Assembly (NCBI GenBank): GCA_964574985.1
Contig: CAZNPH010000021.1
Coordinates: 1-64,000, forward strand
Source: CAZNPH01 sp964574985
GTDB taxonomy: Bacteria; Bacteroidota; Bacteroidia; Bacteroidales; SM23-62
Length of the DNA: 64,000 bases
Direction: 5' to 3'
Shown piece after piece: positions 27,475 through 36,428 of this stretch. Each line of letters opens with the position of its first letter. The stretch's first letter is position 1. The translations under genes and the position numbers were made by a program. The notes beneath the pieces are model-generated. The model was not told where the DNA came from. It ran no database searches and saw only the letters and a program-made list of their open reading frames with translations.

Positions 27475-28269
27475 TTACCGCGGTGTTTGATTTATCCTGT
27501 GATACAGTTTTGTGAACATTTCCGGTGAAAGTTGCTGCGGGCCGTCGACACGGGCGGAAGCAGGATCTTTGTGGACCTCGATCATAAATCCGTCATATTT
27601 CAGTCGCATGGCCTTTTTGCAAATTCCTGGAATCAGTTTCCGGTCCCCTGACATATGACTGGGATCACAAAGAATGGTAAGTCCGGGAAACTTCTTTTTG
27701 AGTTGCCGGGGGATATCCCACAGGGGAGGGTAGCGGTAACGGCTTCTTGAGTATGTGGAGAAACCCCGGTGAATGGCGGCAATATTCCTGATCCCGTGCT
27801 GAAAAAGCCGCTCAATGGCTCCGATCCAGACAGCCGGTTCAGGTTGTATGGGGTTTTTCACCATGACGGGCACATCCTTTCCTTCCAGGGTGGTGGCAAT
27901 TTCTTCCACGGCGAAAGGGCTGGTGGTCGTTCTCGCCCCGATCCAGAGGATATCCACCCCATGTCTGAGGGCTTCCTCAACATGCTTTTCATTGCCTGCT
28001 TCCGTGGTCACCAGCATGCCGGTTTCTTTTTTAACTTTTTTCAGCCAGGCAAATCCTTCGGGGCCGATCCCCTCGAATTCACCGGGGCTTGTCCGGGGTT
28101 TCCAGATCCCTGCCCGGAATATTTCCACTCCCGTTTCCTTCAGGGCTTTTGCCGTTTGCAGGACCTGCTCTTCGGATTCCGCACTGCAGGGTCCTGCAAT
28201 GACCAGGGGCCGGTTGCTGAAATCGAGTCCCGGTAGCCTGAAAGGCTGTATTTCCATTTCCGCTTCCAT
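27475..28269 (-). CDS. 3-deoxy-7-phosphoheptulonate (DAHP) synthase, class I-beta, without chorismate mutase
   Basis: 264 residues. It joins phosphoenolpyruvate and erythrose 4-phosphate in the first step of the shikimate pathway. Signatures are VIAGPCSAES (metal Cys), AGIWKPRTSPGEFEG, WIGARTTTSPFAV, AAIHRGFST (metal His), ILCDPSHMSGDR and GFMIEVHKDP (metal Glu). In this phylum the closest enzymes are usually fused to a C-terminal chorismate mutase; here the protein stops right after the synthase domain. It is a cytoplasmic anabolic-type enzyme at the end of a block that also encodes a chorismatase-like protein (38646-39770), which hints at dedicated chorismate supply. A related PEP- or pyruvate-aldol reaction cannot be excluded. 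Confidence 0.85.
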   Translation of the reverse strand: MEAEMEIQPFRLPGLDFSNRPLVIAGPCSAESEEQVLQTAKALKETGVEIFRAGIWKPRTSPGEFEGIGPEGFAWLKKVKKETGMLVTTEAGNEKHVEEALRHGVDILWIGARTTTSPFAVEEIATTLEGKDVPVMVKNPIQPEPAVWIGAIERLFQHGIRNIAAIHRGFSTYSRSRYRYPPLWDIPRQLKKKFPGLTILCDPSHMSGDRKLIPGICKKAMRLKYDGFMIEVHKDPASARVDGPQQLSPEMFTKLYHRINQTPR

Positions 28270-28294
28270 ATGTAATGGTTCTTTTCCCGTAATT

Positions 28295-29536
28295 CTATTC
28301 CGGCAATGGTTTGCCCTTGGTTTCGGGTGCGAACCAGATAACGATCATTCCCACGATGTAAATAAAGGTAATGGTTGAAACCGCCAGTCCGTAATCCCCC
28401 CCGAAATAGCTCACCATGGAACCCGTGGACACCGCACCGGCAGCAGCCAGGAACCTCCCGGAATTGTATGCAAGTCCGCTCCCTGTGGCCCTGATACGGG
28501 TGGGGAACAGTTCCGGCAGGTACAGGGGCAGCAATCCGTAAAAGGAGACCACGGTGATGCCCATGAGGATTACCATGAGAATGAAATAGATGTTATAGGT
28601 GTCGAATGTGCGGAATAATACCTGGGTGGTAATAAAAGCCGACACCGCGCAGAAGAAGTACGCCCGCTTTCTTCCGATCCGCTGGGCCAGCAAGGGGGCG
28701 ATCAGACAGCCGATGATGGCCCCGCCCGACATGGCCATCTGGAAGGCGGCCTTGGAAAAGGGCTTGTCAACACCGGCGATCACATTGGTCCACCTGGGGC
28801 CGAATGTGGTGGCGGCGGCCCAGGTCCCCACCATCATGGTTGTGCCCAGTACAATGCCGATGATGGTATTGCGCAAATGGGGCGGGGTGAATATTTCTTT
28901 CAGGGGATTGATCCTGATGGGCACCTTGCTGACCGATTCCTTCCATTTGGCCGATTCCGGCACGGAGATGATAATAAAGATCGCCAGGATCCCGGGGATG
29001 AGTCCGCACACTGCCATCCATCTCCATGAGTCTACCGTGATGGGAAAAATAAACCCAACCACCGCGATGGAGACCAGACCGAAATTGTTTGCGGCCCCGA
29101 TCACACCGGCCAGCATGGGACGGTTACGTTCGGGCCACACTTCCATCACCAGCGATACGGCCAGGGCCCATTGCCCTCCCATACCCAGGGCGGCAATGAA
29201 CAGGAATAAGGCGATATGCCAGGGAGCTCCTGCAAAATACCACATACCGGTAAAAAGCGAATACATGATGATGCTGATGGCCATTGAACGGACCCGCCCG
29301 ATTTTGTCTCCCATCCAGCCGAAAATGATCCCTCCCAGAGCGGCTCCGATCAGAAAAGAAGCTGCAAAACGGCCCAGCCATGCTCCTATGATGCCGTCGC
29401 TGGTCATGCTTGTCAGGTCTTCTATGGCCGGGGCACCTACAATGGGAATGAGCCCCATTTCAATTCCATCGAACATCCATCCCAAAAAGGCGGCAATGAG
29501 GACAAGTATTTGTCCCTTTGTGTATTTTCCTGCCAT
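28295..29536 (-). CDS. MFS transporter (organic acid/aromatic acid or sialate-type symporter)
   Basis: 413 residues with 12 predicted membrane segments. The opening FLGWMFDGIEMGLIPIVG is the first-segment signature of the sialate/aromatic acid:H+ symporter group. A loop GWMGDKIGRVRSM (about 75), PERNRPMLAGVIGAANNFG, AQRIGRKRAYFF and PELFPTRIRATGSGLAYNSGR complete the family pattern. It is tightly linked to the aminotransferase gene (6 bases) and to the DAHP synthase gene (25 bases), so it probably imports the substrate of the FdrA-type block. By family this is more likely a carboxylate than a sugar. Confidence 0.85.
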   Translation of the reverse strand: MAGKYTKGQILVLIAAFLGWMFDGIEMGLIPIVGAPAIEDLTSMTSDGIIGAWLGRFAASFLIGAALGGIIFGWMGDKIGRVRSMAISIIMYSLFTGMWYFAGAPWHIALFLFIAALGMGGQWALAVSLVMEVWPERNRPMLAGVIGAANNFGLVSIAVVGFIFPITVDSWRWMAVCGLIPGILAIFIIISVPESAKWKESVSKVPIRINPLKEIFTPPHLRNTIIGIVLGTTMMVGTWAAATTFGPRWTNVIAGVDKPFSKAAFQMAMSGGAIIGCLIAPLLAQRIGRKRAYFFCAVSAFITTQVLFRTFDTYNIYFILMVILMGITVVSFYGLLPLYLPELFPTRIRATGSGLAYNSGRFLAAAGAVSTGSMVSYFGGDYGLAVSTITFIYIVGMIVIWFAPETKGKPLPE

Positions 29537-29542
29537 GATTGA

Positions 29543-30655
29543 TTATATTAAAATGGTTTGTAATGCGGTGATAAAACGGTCAACTTTTTCCTTATAGGCG
29601 GTATGCCCCATTAATCCGATCCTCCATATTTTGCCTGCCAGGGGGCCCAGGCCCGCGCCGATTTCAATTTTAAACTCTTTCAGCAAAGTATTGTGTGCCT
29701 GTGCTTCATCAATCCCCGGGGGGATTTTGACGGCATTCAGCATGGGGAGCCGGTAATCCGGGTCAACCGGCAATTCCATGCCTATCGATTCCAGCTCGTT
29801 GACAAGGTGATGATGGACATCCATGTGGCGCTGGAAGACTTTTTCGGTGCCTTCTTCCAGAATATCGTACAATGACTGGTACAAAGCGTAGTTCATGTTG
29901 ATGGGAGCGGTATGGTGATACACCCTTTTTGCTCCCTGCCAGTAGTTCATCAGCAGGCTGAGGTCCAGGTACCAGTTGGGCACTTTGGATTTGCGTCCTG
30001 CCAGTTTCTTTTCCGCACTTTCGGAAAAACTCACCGGAGAGAGTCCGGGCGGGCAGGACAGACATTTCTGTGTTCCGCTGTATATGGCATCAATGCCCCA
30101 CTCGTCCACTTTGACCGGGATGCCGCCCAGACTGGTGACCGCATCCACAATGTACAATGCGCCGGTTTCTTTTACCAGCTTCCCGATCTCTTCCACCGGA
30201 TTCCGCACACCCGTGGATGTTTCGGCGTGTACCACTGCCACGATTGTGTAGTCTTTTGCGGAGAGCTGCTCTTTGACCTTTTCAGGGACAACCGGTGTGC
30301 CCCAGTCAAAATCGAGCCGGTCGGTTTGGGCGCCCAGTCTGCCGGCCACATCCACCATCCGGGTTCCGAATACCCCGTTTACCAGGATCAGCACAGGATC
30401 ATCCCTTTCGATCAGATTTACGAAACATGTTTCCATTCCCGCCGAACCTGTTCCGCTTACAGGGATGGTCAGCCGGTTTTCCGTATTGAACAGTTGCTGC
30501 AGCATGGTTTTGATGTCATCCATGATCTTTATGAAATCCGGATCCAGATGCCCTATGGTAGGATAAGATAATGCAGCATATACCGAATCGGAGATGCAGG
30601 AAGGCCCGGGGCCCATCAGCAGAACATCTTCAATTTTCTTCAGGTAATTTTCCAT
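29543..30655 (-). CDS. Class V aminotransferase, alanine/serine-glyoxylate or ureidoglycine-glyoxylate type
   Basis: This 370-aa PLP enzyme of the AGT1/PucG group opens with VLLMGPGPSCISDSV and has SGTGSAGMET, HAETSTGVRNPV, the cofactor-binding Asp in IVDAVTSLGG and the Schiff-base Lys197 in IYSGTQKCLS. Family enzymes move amino groups to glyoxylate. PucG uses ureidoglycine and makes oxalurate, which is the substrate of the FdrA/AllG/AllH carbamoyltransferase. Genes for those three subunits lie upstream in the same series, so the ureidoglycine reading is attractive. Against it, the rest of an allantoin pathway is absent from the window. Confidence 0.85.
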   Translation of the reverse strand: MENYLKKIEDVLLMGPGPSCISDSVYAALSYPTIGHLDPDFIKIMDDIKTMLQQLFNTENRLTIPVSGTGSAGMETCFVNLIERDDPVLILVNGVFGTRMVDVAGRLGAQTDRLDFDWGTPVVPEKVKEQLSAKDYTIVAVVHAETSTGVRNPVEEIGKLVKETGALYIVDAVTSLGGIPVKVDEWGIDAIYSGTQKCLSCPPGLSPVSFSESAEKKLAGRKSKVPNWYLDLSLLMNYWQGAKRVYHHTAPINMNYALYQSLYDILEEGTEKVFQRHMDVHHHLVNELESIGMELPVDPDYRLPMLNAVKIPPGIDEAQAHNTLLKEFKIEIGAGLGPLAGKIWRIGLMGHTAYKEKVDRFITALQTILI

Positions 30656-30693
30656 TTGCCTTGCTTTTGTTTTTTTGATTTGTGAATGAATGA

Positions 30694-32148
30694 TTAATCG
30701 TATTTTATATAGGCGACTTTGTGCCGGGTAAAGAATTCAACACCTGTTTTTCCTGCTTCGGGAATTCCCGCGCCTGAATTCTTCACCCCTCCAAAACTCA
30801 TTTGCGGTTCTTTCAGCGCCGTCATCATGTTGACATGGGTTAGTCCCGCTTCCGTATTTTCCAGAAACAGAAAAGCTTTTTCCAGGTCTTTTGTATATAC
30901 CGAAGAGGCCAGTCCGTATTCAATATCATTGGCCACCGCAACGGCTTCTTCCAGGTCGTCAACTTCAATGATGCTCAGAACCGGACCGAAAATTTCTTCA
31001 CGGGCTATCACCATGTTCCGGTTCACATTGGCAAACACGGTGGGAGCAATGAAGCAGCCCTTGTCCAGTCCGTTCTCTTTCAGTTGCTTTCCCCCGCACA
31101 ACAGTTCCGCTCCCTCTTTTTTGCCGGTTTCGATATAATGCAATACGGAATTCAGCTGGGCTGTGCCGCAGACAGGCCCCATGGTGGTTCGGGGATCTTT
31201 CCCGTTGCCGATCACATATTGTCCGGACATTTCCACCACGGCTTCCCTGAATTTTCCGGCAATGCTTTTTTCCACGATGGCACGGCTTGTGGAAGTGCAC
31301 CACTGGCCGGCACAGGCATAGGCAGCTTTCACCGTATCTTTTACGGCCTCCTCAAAATTACAGTCCGCCAAAACCACCACCGGATTCTTTCCGCCCATCT
31401 CCAATTGTGTGGGGATACATCTTTTGGAAGCCGTCTCATGGATCTGTTTCCCTACTTCGGTGGAGCCGGTAAATGAAATTGCCTTGACATACGGATTGTC
31501 GATCATTTCATCTCCGATGTTCGAACCCCGGCCGGTAACGAGATTCAGCACCCCGGGGGGAAGACCCGCTTCAACAAACAGTTCCGTGAATTTCAACCCG
31601 GTTTTCGGGGTCAGGGTTGCCGGCTTGAACACACAGGTATTCCCGGTGATCAGCGCAGGGGTTACTTTTCTCCCGGGTACATTGAACGGGAAATTCCAGG
31701 GGCTGATGATACTTGCCACACCCCGTGGTTCCCTTTTGCTGTATATGAAAACCCCGTGGCTGGCCGACGGTTTTGTTTCTCCGCCCAGGCGGACCCCCTC
31801 ATTGATCTGATATTCCATTTCCCTGATGGCTGAGTTGATCTCAGCCCGTGATTCATCCAGCGTCTTTCCGTTTTCTTCGGTCAGTACGGCAGCCATCTCC
31901 CCGGCTTTCCTGATCATGGATGCGTGGGCTTTTTTCAGGTATTCTGCCCGCTGGTAAACCGAAAGGTTTTTCCATCCGGGAAATGCATCCCGGGCCGCCT
32001 GCATGGCTGCCCGGATATCCTCCTTTTCCGAATCCGGCCAGATGCCTGTTATTTCGGCCATGTTTGCCGGATTTCTCTGTTCAAAGGTTTTTCCGCCTGA
32101 AGCACTGGCCCACTTGCCGTTTACATAGTTTTTGAATTCTTCTGCCAT
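30694..32148 (-). CDS. NAD(P)-dependent aldehyde dehydrogenase (semialdehyde dehydrogenase-like)
   Basis: 484 residues with the full ALDH fold: SPWNFPFNVPGRKVTPAL, FTGSTEVGKQI cofactor loop, Glu250 in TQLEMGGKNP, the nucleophile Cys284 in GQWCTSTSR, and EEIFGPVLSI. The closest general class is alpha-ketoglutaric or succinic semialdehyde dehydrogenases, but the substrate is open. The neighbouring iron-type alcohol dehydrogenase (20 bases upstream) could interconvert the same aldehyde with its alcohol. A cytosolic enzyme without signal. Confidence 0.9.
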   Translation of the reverse strand: MAEEFKNYVNGKWASASGGKTFEQRNPANMAEITGIWPDSEKEDIRAAMQAARDAFPGWKNLSVYQRAEYLKKAHASMIRKAGEMAAVLTEENGKTLDESRAEINSAIREMEYQINEGVRLGGETKPSASHGVFIYSKREPRGVASIISPWNFPFNVPGRKVTPALITGNTCVFKPATLTPKTGLKFTELFVEAGLPPGVLNLVTGRGSNIGDEMIDNPYVKAISFTGSTEVGKQIHETASKRCIPTQLEMGGKNPVVVLADCNFEEAVKDTVKAAYACAGQWCTSTSRAIVEKSIAGKFREAVVEMSGQYVIGNGKDPRTTMGPVCGTAQLNSVLHYIETGKKEGAELLCGGKQLKENGLDKGCFIAPTVFANVNRNMVIAREEIFGPVLSIIEVDDLEEAVAVANDIEYGLASSVYTKDLEKAFLFLENTEAGLTHVNMMTALKEPQMSFGGVKNSGAGIPEAGKTGVEFFTRHKVAYIKYD

Positions 32149-32168
32149 ATCACGTAGGTTTATTTGAT

Positions 32169-33326
32169 TTAATATGCATTCCCGTATATCTGACGGGCAT
32201 CCTCAAGCTTTACCTCCCTGGGGTTGTTATTCAACAGGCGGGTGACTTTCATGGCCCCTTCGGCCATGGTGTCCAGCGCATCCTCCGGAATATCCAGGTC
32301 CCTCATCCTGGAAATGATCCCGATGTCACCGCATAGTCTCTTAACGGATGATATGGAAATCCGGGCGGCTTTTTCGGGGCTGAGCTCACCGGTTTTCTCA
32401 CCCAGGGCGGCAGCGATCCTGGCAAATTTGACAACATTGCTCTCCAGGTTGAATTCCATTACATAGGGGAGCAACAGCGAATTGGCAATTCCGTGGGGGA
32501 CATCGAACATGCCCCCCAGCGGATAAGCCAGTGCGTGAACAGCCGCCGTGTTGACCGAACCCAGGCACATGCCCCCGTACAGGCTTGCCAGGGACATGTT
32601 GTGTCTCGCTTCCGGGTCATTGCCCTGAACCACGGCCTTTCTGAGGTTGTGCCCGATCAGCCGGACGGCTTCAAAGGCAAAGGTGTCCACGAACGGCTGG
32701 GCGTATTTATTGGTATAGGCCTCAATGGCATGGGTCAGGGCATCAATTCCCGTGTAAGCGGTAATACTGGGAGGCAGTTCATGGGTAAGCACAGGATCGA
32801 TCAGGGCTACGGAGGGATACAGATGATCGCTGACAATGCCCTTTTTCAAATGCTCTTTTTCGTCAGACAGGATGGCAATGGGTGTTGTTTCGCTGCCTGT
32901 CCCGGCGGTGGTCGGGATCATGACGGTGGGGATGCCCGGTTCGGGTATTTTGTTTATTCCTATAAAGGAGTCCAGGTCATTTCTGTTTGACATCATCACC
33001 GCGGTGATCTTCGCGATGTCCAGGGAACTGCCGCCTCCGATCCCTATGATCAGGTCACATCTGCCGGCTTTTGCTTTTTCCCGGCAGGGATAAACGATCT
33101 CAATTTTCGGATCGGATTCCACCCCGTCAAAAATGCTGAAAGTCATTTTGCTCTTTTCCAGTATGTCTGTAACCTTATTTATGATGCCTGCTTTTACCAG
33201 GCCCTCATCGGTTACAATGAGCGGTTTTTTCCCTTTCAACCCGGCAATTACCGACGGAAGTTCAACAATGGCATGATCACCGAATACGAGTTTCCTGCAC
33301 ATCTGATATTCCAAAAGCTTATTCAT
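32169..33326 (-). CDS. Iron-containing alcohol dehydrogenase
   Basis: 385 residues of the group III metal-dependent alcohol dehydrogenases. The NAD-binding GIGGGSSLDIAK (about 95-106) and PTTAGTGSE are present. Metal ligands are Asp in VALIDP and His in DALTHAIEAY, AAVHALAYPLGG and FDVPHGIANS. It reduces an aldehyde or oxidises an alcohol or hydroxy acid. It sits between the aldehyde dehydrogenase and DUF1116 genes with gaps of about 20 bases, so it belongs to the same transcript and probably the same pathway. Confidence 0.92.
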   Translation of the reverse strand: MNKLLEYQMCRKLVFGDHAIVELPSVIAGLKGKKPLIVTDEGLVKAGIINKVTDILEKSKMTFSIFDGVESDPKIEIVYPCREKAKAGRCDLIIGIGGGSSLDIAKITAVMMSNRNDLDSFIGINKIPEPGIPTVMIPTTAGTGSETTPIAILSDEKEHLKKGIVSDHLYPSVALIDPVLTHELPPSITAYTGIDALTHAIEAYTNKYAQPFVDTFAFEAVRLIGHNLRKAVVQGNDPEARHNMSLASLYGGMCLGSVNTAAVHALAYPLGGMFDVPHGIANSLLLPYVMEFNLESNVVKFARIAAALGEKTGELSPEKAARISISSVKRLCGDIGIISRMRDLDIPEDALDTMAEGAMKVTRLLNNNPREVKLEDARQIYGNAY

Positions 33327-33344
33327 GGCCCCGCCAATTTTAAA

Positions 33345-34604
33345 TTATACATTGTATTTGGTCCCGAAAGCTTTCATGGCCTGCCGGAAACATTCCATGG
33401 GTACATTCATGTAGCCTGCTCCTGCCTGTCCTCCGTTTATGTGATGCATGCCTCCGTGGCATATGGGCTCGATCTTTTTGGCGACTACCTTGCGGAGATC
33501 GATCCCCACGGGAGGTCCCTGCAGGTTCAGAACGGGGATGGGTGCCCAGTCATGTGTGCCGATGCAGAATTCACGGGCATTGTTGGTGCGGCGCCGGGCT
33601 TCTTCCAGGTCCCCGCCGGTCAGGAAAACGACCATGGGTCCGGCAATGGCGGCATTTGCTCCGAATCCGTAGGTTTCAATGGTACAGCTGTCGCCCAGGT
33701 AACCAACCCCGTGCCTTTCATCCCAGTCCGGGTTAAGATAAATACCCGTACATACGGGACTTTCGGCAGTATACCAGTCATTGCCCGAAAAAGCGAATTT
33801 AATTCCGAATTCATACCCGTTACCGCCCTGGGCGATCTGAAGTGTGCAATAATCAATCCCTTTCAGTCCTTCCATGACGGCAACCGCCCCTGAAATAAAA
33901 ACATGCAGAAAAAACCTTTCGGCCGACATCAGGAATTTGACCACATCCCTGCGTGTGGATTCAGGCAGATCCGTATCCATAATGGCCGGCATAAGTTCCT
34001 GCATCAGGGTTGCCGTGGATGCCAGTTGCCGGCTGTGGTTCTCATCCCCCATGGCAATGCATTTGGCGAGGATGTTTTTGATGTTGATGCCCCCGGACTT
34101 TTTGATCACTTCTTTCAGCGCGGGTCCCAGGACTTCATCAAACCAGGTGAGCCTGTCTTCGACTTCCTGGTTGTAAATCCCCCAGCGGATCACATTTCGT
34201 GACGGCCCCTCCTGGAATGTGCAGAATCCGCGTGTGCCTTTTTCAGGGTTTTCAGAGATGTGCAGGGGAGTGTTTGCAGTGACCGCGTAGGCTGCCCCGC
34301 AGGCTCCCCTGTGATCGAGCTGGGATCCCAGCTCGATTTCCCGGTTCAGGATCATATTCCAGGCCTCTTCCGGATCTTTTGCCAGGCCCTCATGCACTGC
34401 GGCGCCACCCACTGCATTCTTGAAAGGGGTTGAAGCATTTTCCGGATCAATGGGAGGGCCGGCATGGAGGATCAGGTTGTCCCTGAAATCCGGGATGAAC
34501 TCCTTTGCTTTCATTACGTCAATCCAGGTGGGTTGCGCTTGTAACAGGATATCAAGGGCCTTTTGATTGGCCTGCCTGATTTTTTCTTTCAGATTTTCTG
34601 CCAT
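33345..34604 (-). CDS. DUF1116 protein (YlbE/AllG-like subunit of an FdrA-type carbamoyltransferase)
   Basis: 419 residues; the start is MAENLKEKIRQANQ, since the frame upstream to 34661 overlaps the small gene before it. Characteristic stretches are NAVGGAAVHEGLAKDPEEAW, LDHRGACGAAYAVTANTPLH, GIYLNPDWDERHGVGYLGD, and a C-terminal GMHHINGGQAGAGYMNVP. E. coli YlbE (AllG) works with FdrA (AllF) and YlbF (AllH) as oxamate carbamoyltransferase, splitting oxalurate with phosphate into oxamate and carbamoyl phosphate. All three partners are encoded here in order. Substrate identity in this locus is uncertain because the kinase partner differs. Confidence 0.88.
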   Translation of the reverse strand: MAENLKEKIRQANQKALDILLQAQPTWIDVMKAKEFIPDFRDNLILHAGPPIDPENASTPFKNAVGGAAVHEGLAKDPEEAWNMILNREIELGSQLDHRGACGAAYAVTANTPLHISENPEKGTRGFCTFQEGPSRNVIRWGIYNQEVEDRLTWFDEVLGPALKEVIKKSGGINIKNILAKCIAMGDENHSRQLASTATLMQELMPAIMDTDLPESTRRDVVKFLMSAERFFLHVFISGAVAVMEGLKGIDYCTLQIAQGGNGYEFGIKFAFSGNDWYTAESPVCTGIYLNPDWDERHGVGYLGDSCTIETYGFGANAAIAGPMVVFLTGGDLEEARRRTNNAREFCIGTHDWAPIPVLNLQGPPVGIDLRKVVAKKIEPICHGGMHHINGGQAGAGYMNVPMECFRQAMKAFGTKYNV

Positions 34605-34638
34605 TTTTGTATTGGTTTTAGAAGTGAAACGGGCACGG

Positions 34639-34836
34639 TTAATCATCCGTTCCCATTGCATCGAGTAAATTGTTTAATTCCTGGTCCTCTTCCCCGGGCG
34701 GCTGCCATTCAACCTGCTCCACCCTGACTCCCTGATCCCTCAGTGTATCTGCAAAATGCTGAAGGCCTACATTGATGACTTTCAGCTCGCTGGTAAATAA
34801 TTTTCCGGTGCTTTCTGTGATCTTTTTGTTTTCCAT
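34639..34836 (-). CDS. Small FdrA-associated protein (65 aa)
   Basis: The start MENKKITESTG lies 35 bases after the fdrA stop codon; an extension upstream in frame to 35007 would run through the end of fdrA and is rejected. The core VINVGLQHFADTLRDQGVRV and EWQPPGEED matches the short domain that accompanies FdrA/DUF1116 genes in many anaerobes, sometimes fused to one of them. It is probably a structural subunit or a separate piece of the AllG/FdrA interface. It has no signal peptide or membrane segment. Confidence 0.8.
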   Translation of the reverse strand: MENKKITESTGKLFTSELKVINVGLQHFADTLRDQGVRVEQVEWQPPGEEDQELNNLLDAMGTDD

Positions 34837-34871
34837 CTGCCTGTGGTGTTTTTGTTGAGGATTTGATTGAT

Positions 34872-36428
34872 TTATTTTTGTGACCCTTTGGCTATTTGTC
34901 CTGCAAGCCGGGCTGCCTGTGCATTGGAAGGCATGACGATAACCCCGGCGTCTTCCAGCACTTTGGTTTGACTGGAAAGATTCTGGGGATCGCCGTCGGT
35001 CCCGCATACGGATGCAATTACCGACAAATGGCCTCCAGCTTCCTCATGCATTTTTTTCGCTTCCCGGATCTGTTCAATGACCGAACCTGCGGGGTCGGGA
35101 TTGATGGCCGGACCCAGGATAAAATCAAGCAGCATGACCGCAGTGTCTTCCTTTTTCCCTTCCCTTTCAATGGCTATCCTCACCGGTTCCGGGTCGATCA
35201 CCGGATGCGGCCTGCCCAGGGTGAATTCCTCGTCTCCCAGGTCGATCACCGTATGTTCCTTGCTGGTATATGAATCTTCCAGCCGGTATTCCTCGCTGAC
35301 GGGTGTATTTGAATACACATCGCCTATGCTTTTTCTGAGCTGGGCAATGGCCTCGTCACAGAAAGTGCCTCCGCAAAACAATCCCCTCAGATATTTTTGA
35401 CAGGACCCCATTTCTGAAGTTTCGCGGTCAACGATTTTACGGATCTCTTCATCCGGCAGGGTAAATTCACGGCTTGTACAGGTTTTGTCTTTCGCCAGGC
35501 AGACAGCCTTTAATGCGGCGTCTTCAAGGTCGGTGGCTGTAACACCTCCTGCCTTTCCAATGATTTCATGATCTCCCCCGATGAAATAAACGACCACCGG
35601 CTTGCTTACGGTCTTTACCCGGCTCAGGATCTTTTGCTGCGTTTCGGACCCGGGGGCACGGGATACCAGAATGATCACTTTTGTTTCGGGGTCATGTTCC
35701 AGGGCATCCATGGCCATCAGCATACCCGGTCCGCCTACCTCATCTTTCAGGTCTTTCCCTCCGACGCCGATTGCCTGGGAAACACCCAGACCTTCCCTTT
35801 CGGTGAGAACCGAAATAAGCTGGGTCCCGCTGCCCGATGCCCCGGCGATCCCGATGGGGCCTTTCTTGACGATGCTTGCTGTCAGAAAGGCAATCCCGTT
35901 GAGATTGGCCACCCCGCAATCGGGCCCCATGCACAGCAGGCCCTTTTCCGCGGCCAGTTCCTTGATGCTCCTGTCTTCCTCCAAAGGGACATTGTCACTG
36001 TACACGATCACATGGAGTCCGGCTCCCAATGCCTTTTCTGCCTGTTGCCGGGCATGTTCGCCGGGAACGGAAATGACGCACAGATTTGCATCGGGCATCG
36101 CCTGCAAGGCACTGTCTATGGAATTGTGAACCCGCTGCTTCTTCACCCCGGGCTCACCCTTTTTGAAATAATCATCGACCCTGCCGGTCACTTTGTCAAT
36201 GGTCTCCTTTGAATCCGCCCTGAGGGCGATGACCATGTCATTGGGACCGGCCTTTTCGATTTCCCCGGTCAGCAGATCCATATTCTGAAGGATCTGCTTG
36301 TTGGACGGAGTGGCCATGACCACCATGAGCTGTTCGACTCCCTCCGTTTTCCGCAGGGCCTCACGTACCCTCAGCAACTGGATCGAATCATGGTATTCAT
36401 TCTTTCTTATGCTCAGTTTTTTTTCCAT
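34872..36428 (-). CDS. fdrA: FdrA family protein (AllF-like; succinyl-CoA ligase-like fold)
   Basis: 518 residues with two ligase-CoA-type modules. The N-terminal half has DMVIALRADS and MGPDCGVANLNGIAF, then GPIGIAGASGSGTQL (phosphate/CoA-type loop, about 192-206). The second half has a His/Gly-rich region (VIDLGDEEFTLGRPHPVIDP) and DFILGPAINPDPAGSV. FdrA of E. coli is a subunit of oxamate carbamoyltransferase. The fold is that of acyl-phosphate/CoA-handling enzymes, fitting phosphorolysis of an acyl or carbamoyl group. Its ATG follows the DUF2877 stop codon directly, as expected for co-translated subunits. Confidence 0.92.
   Translation of the reverse strand: MEKKLSIRKNEYHDSIQLLRVREALRKTEGVEQLMVVMATPSNKQILQNMDLLTGEIEKAGPNDMVIALRADSKETIDKVTGRVDDYFKKGEPGVKKQRVHNSIDSALQAMPDANLCVISVPGEHARQQAEKALGAGLHVIVYSDNVPLEEDRSIKELAAEKGLLCMGPDCGVANLNGIAFLTASIVKKGPIGIAGASGSGTQLISVLTEREGLGVSQAIGVGGKDLKDEVGGPGMLMAMDALEHDPETKVIILVSRAPGSETQQKILSRVKTVSKPVVVYFIGGDHEIIGKAGGVTATDLEDAALKAVCLAKDKTCTSREFTLPDEEIRKIVDRETSEMGSCQKYLRGLFCGGTFCDEAIAQLRKSIGDVYSNTPVSEEYRLEDSYTSKEHTVIDLGDEEFTLGRPHPVIDPEPVRIAIEREGKKEDTAVMLLDFILGPAINPDPAGSVIEQIREAKKMHEEAGGHLSVIASVCGTDGDPQNLSSQTKVLEDAGVIVMPSNAQAARLAGQIAKGSQK

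Noticed and set aside
34639..35007. A 122-residue protein including the region upstream of MENKKITESTG
   Set aside because: The extension overlaps the end of fdrA and has no family match; the 65-residue form fits the known FdrA-associated domain.
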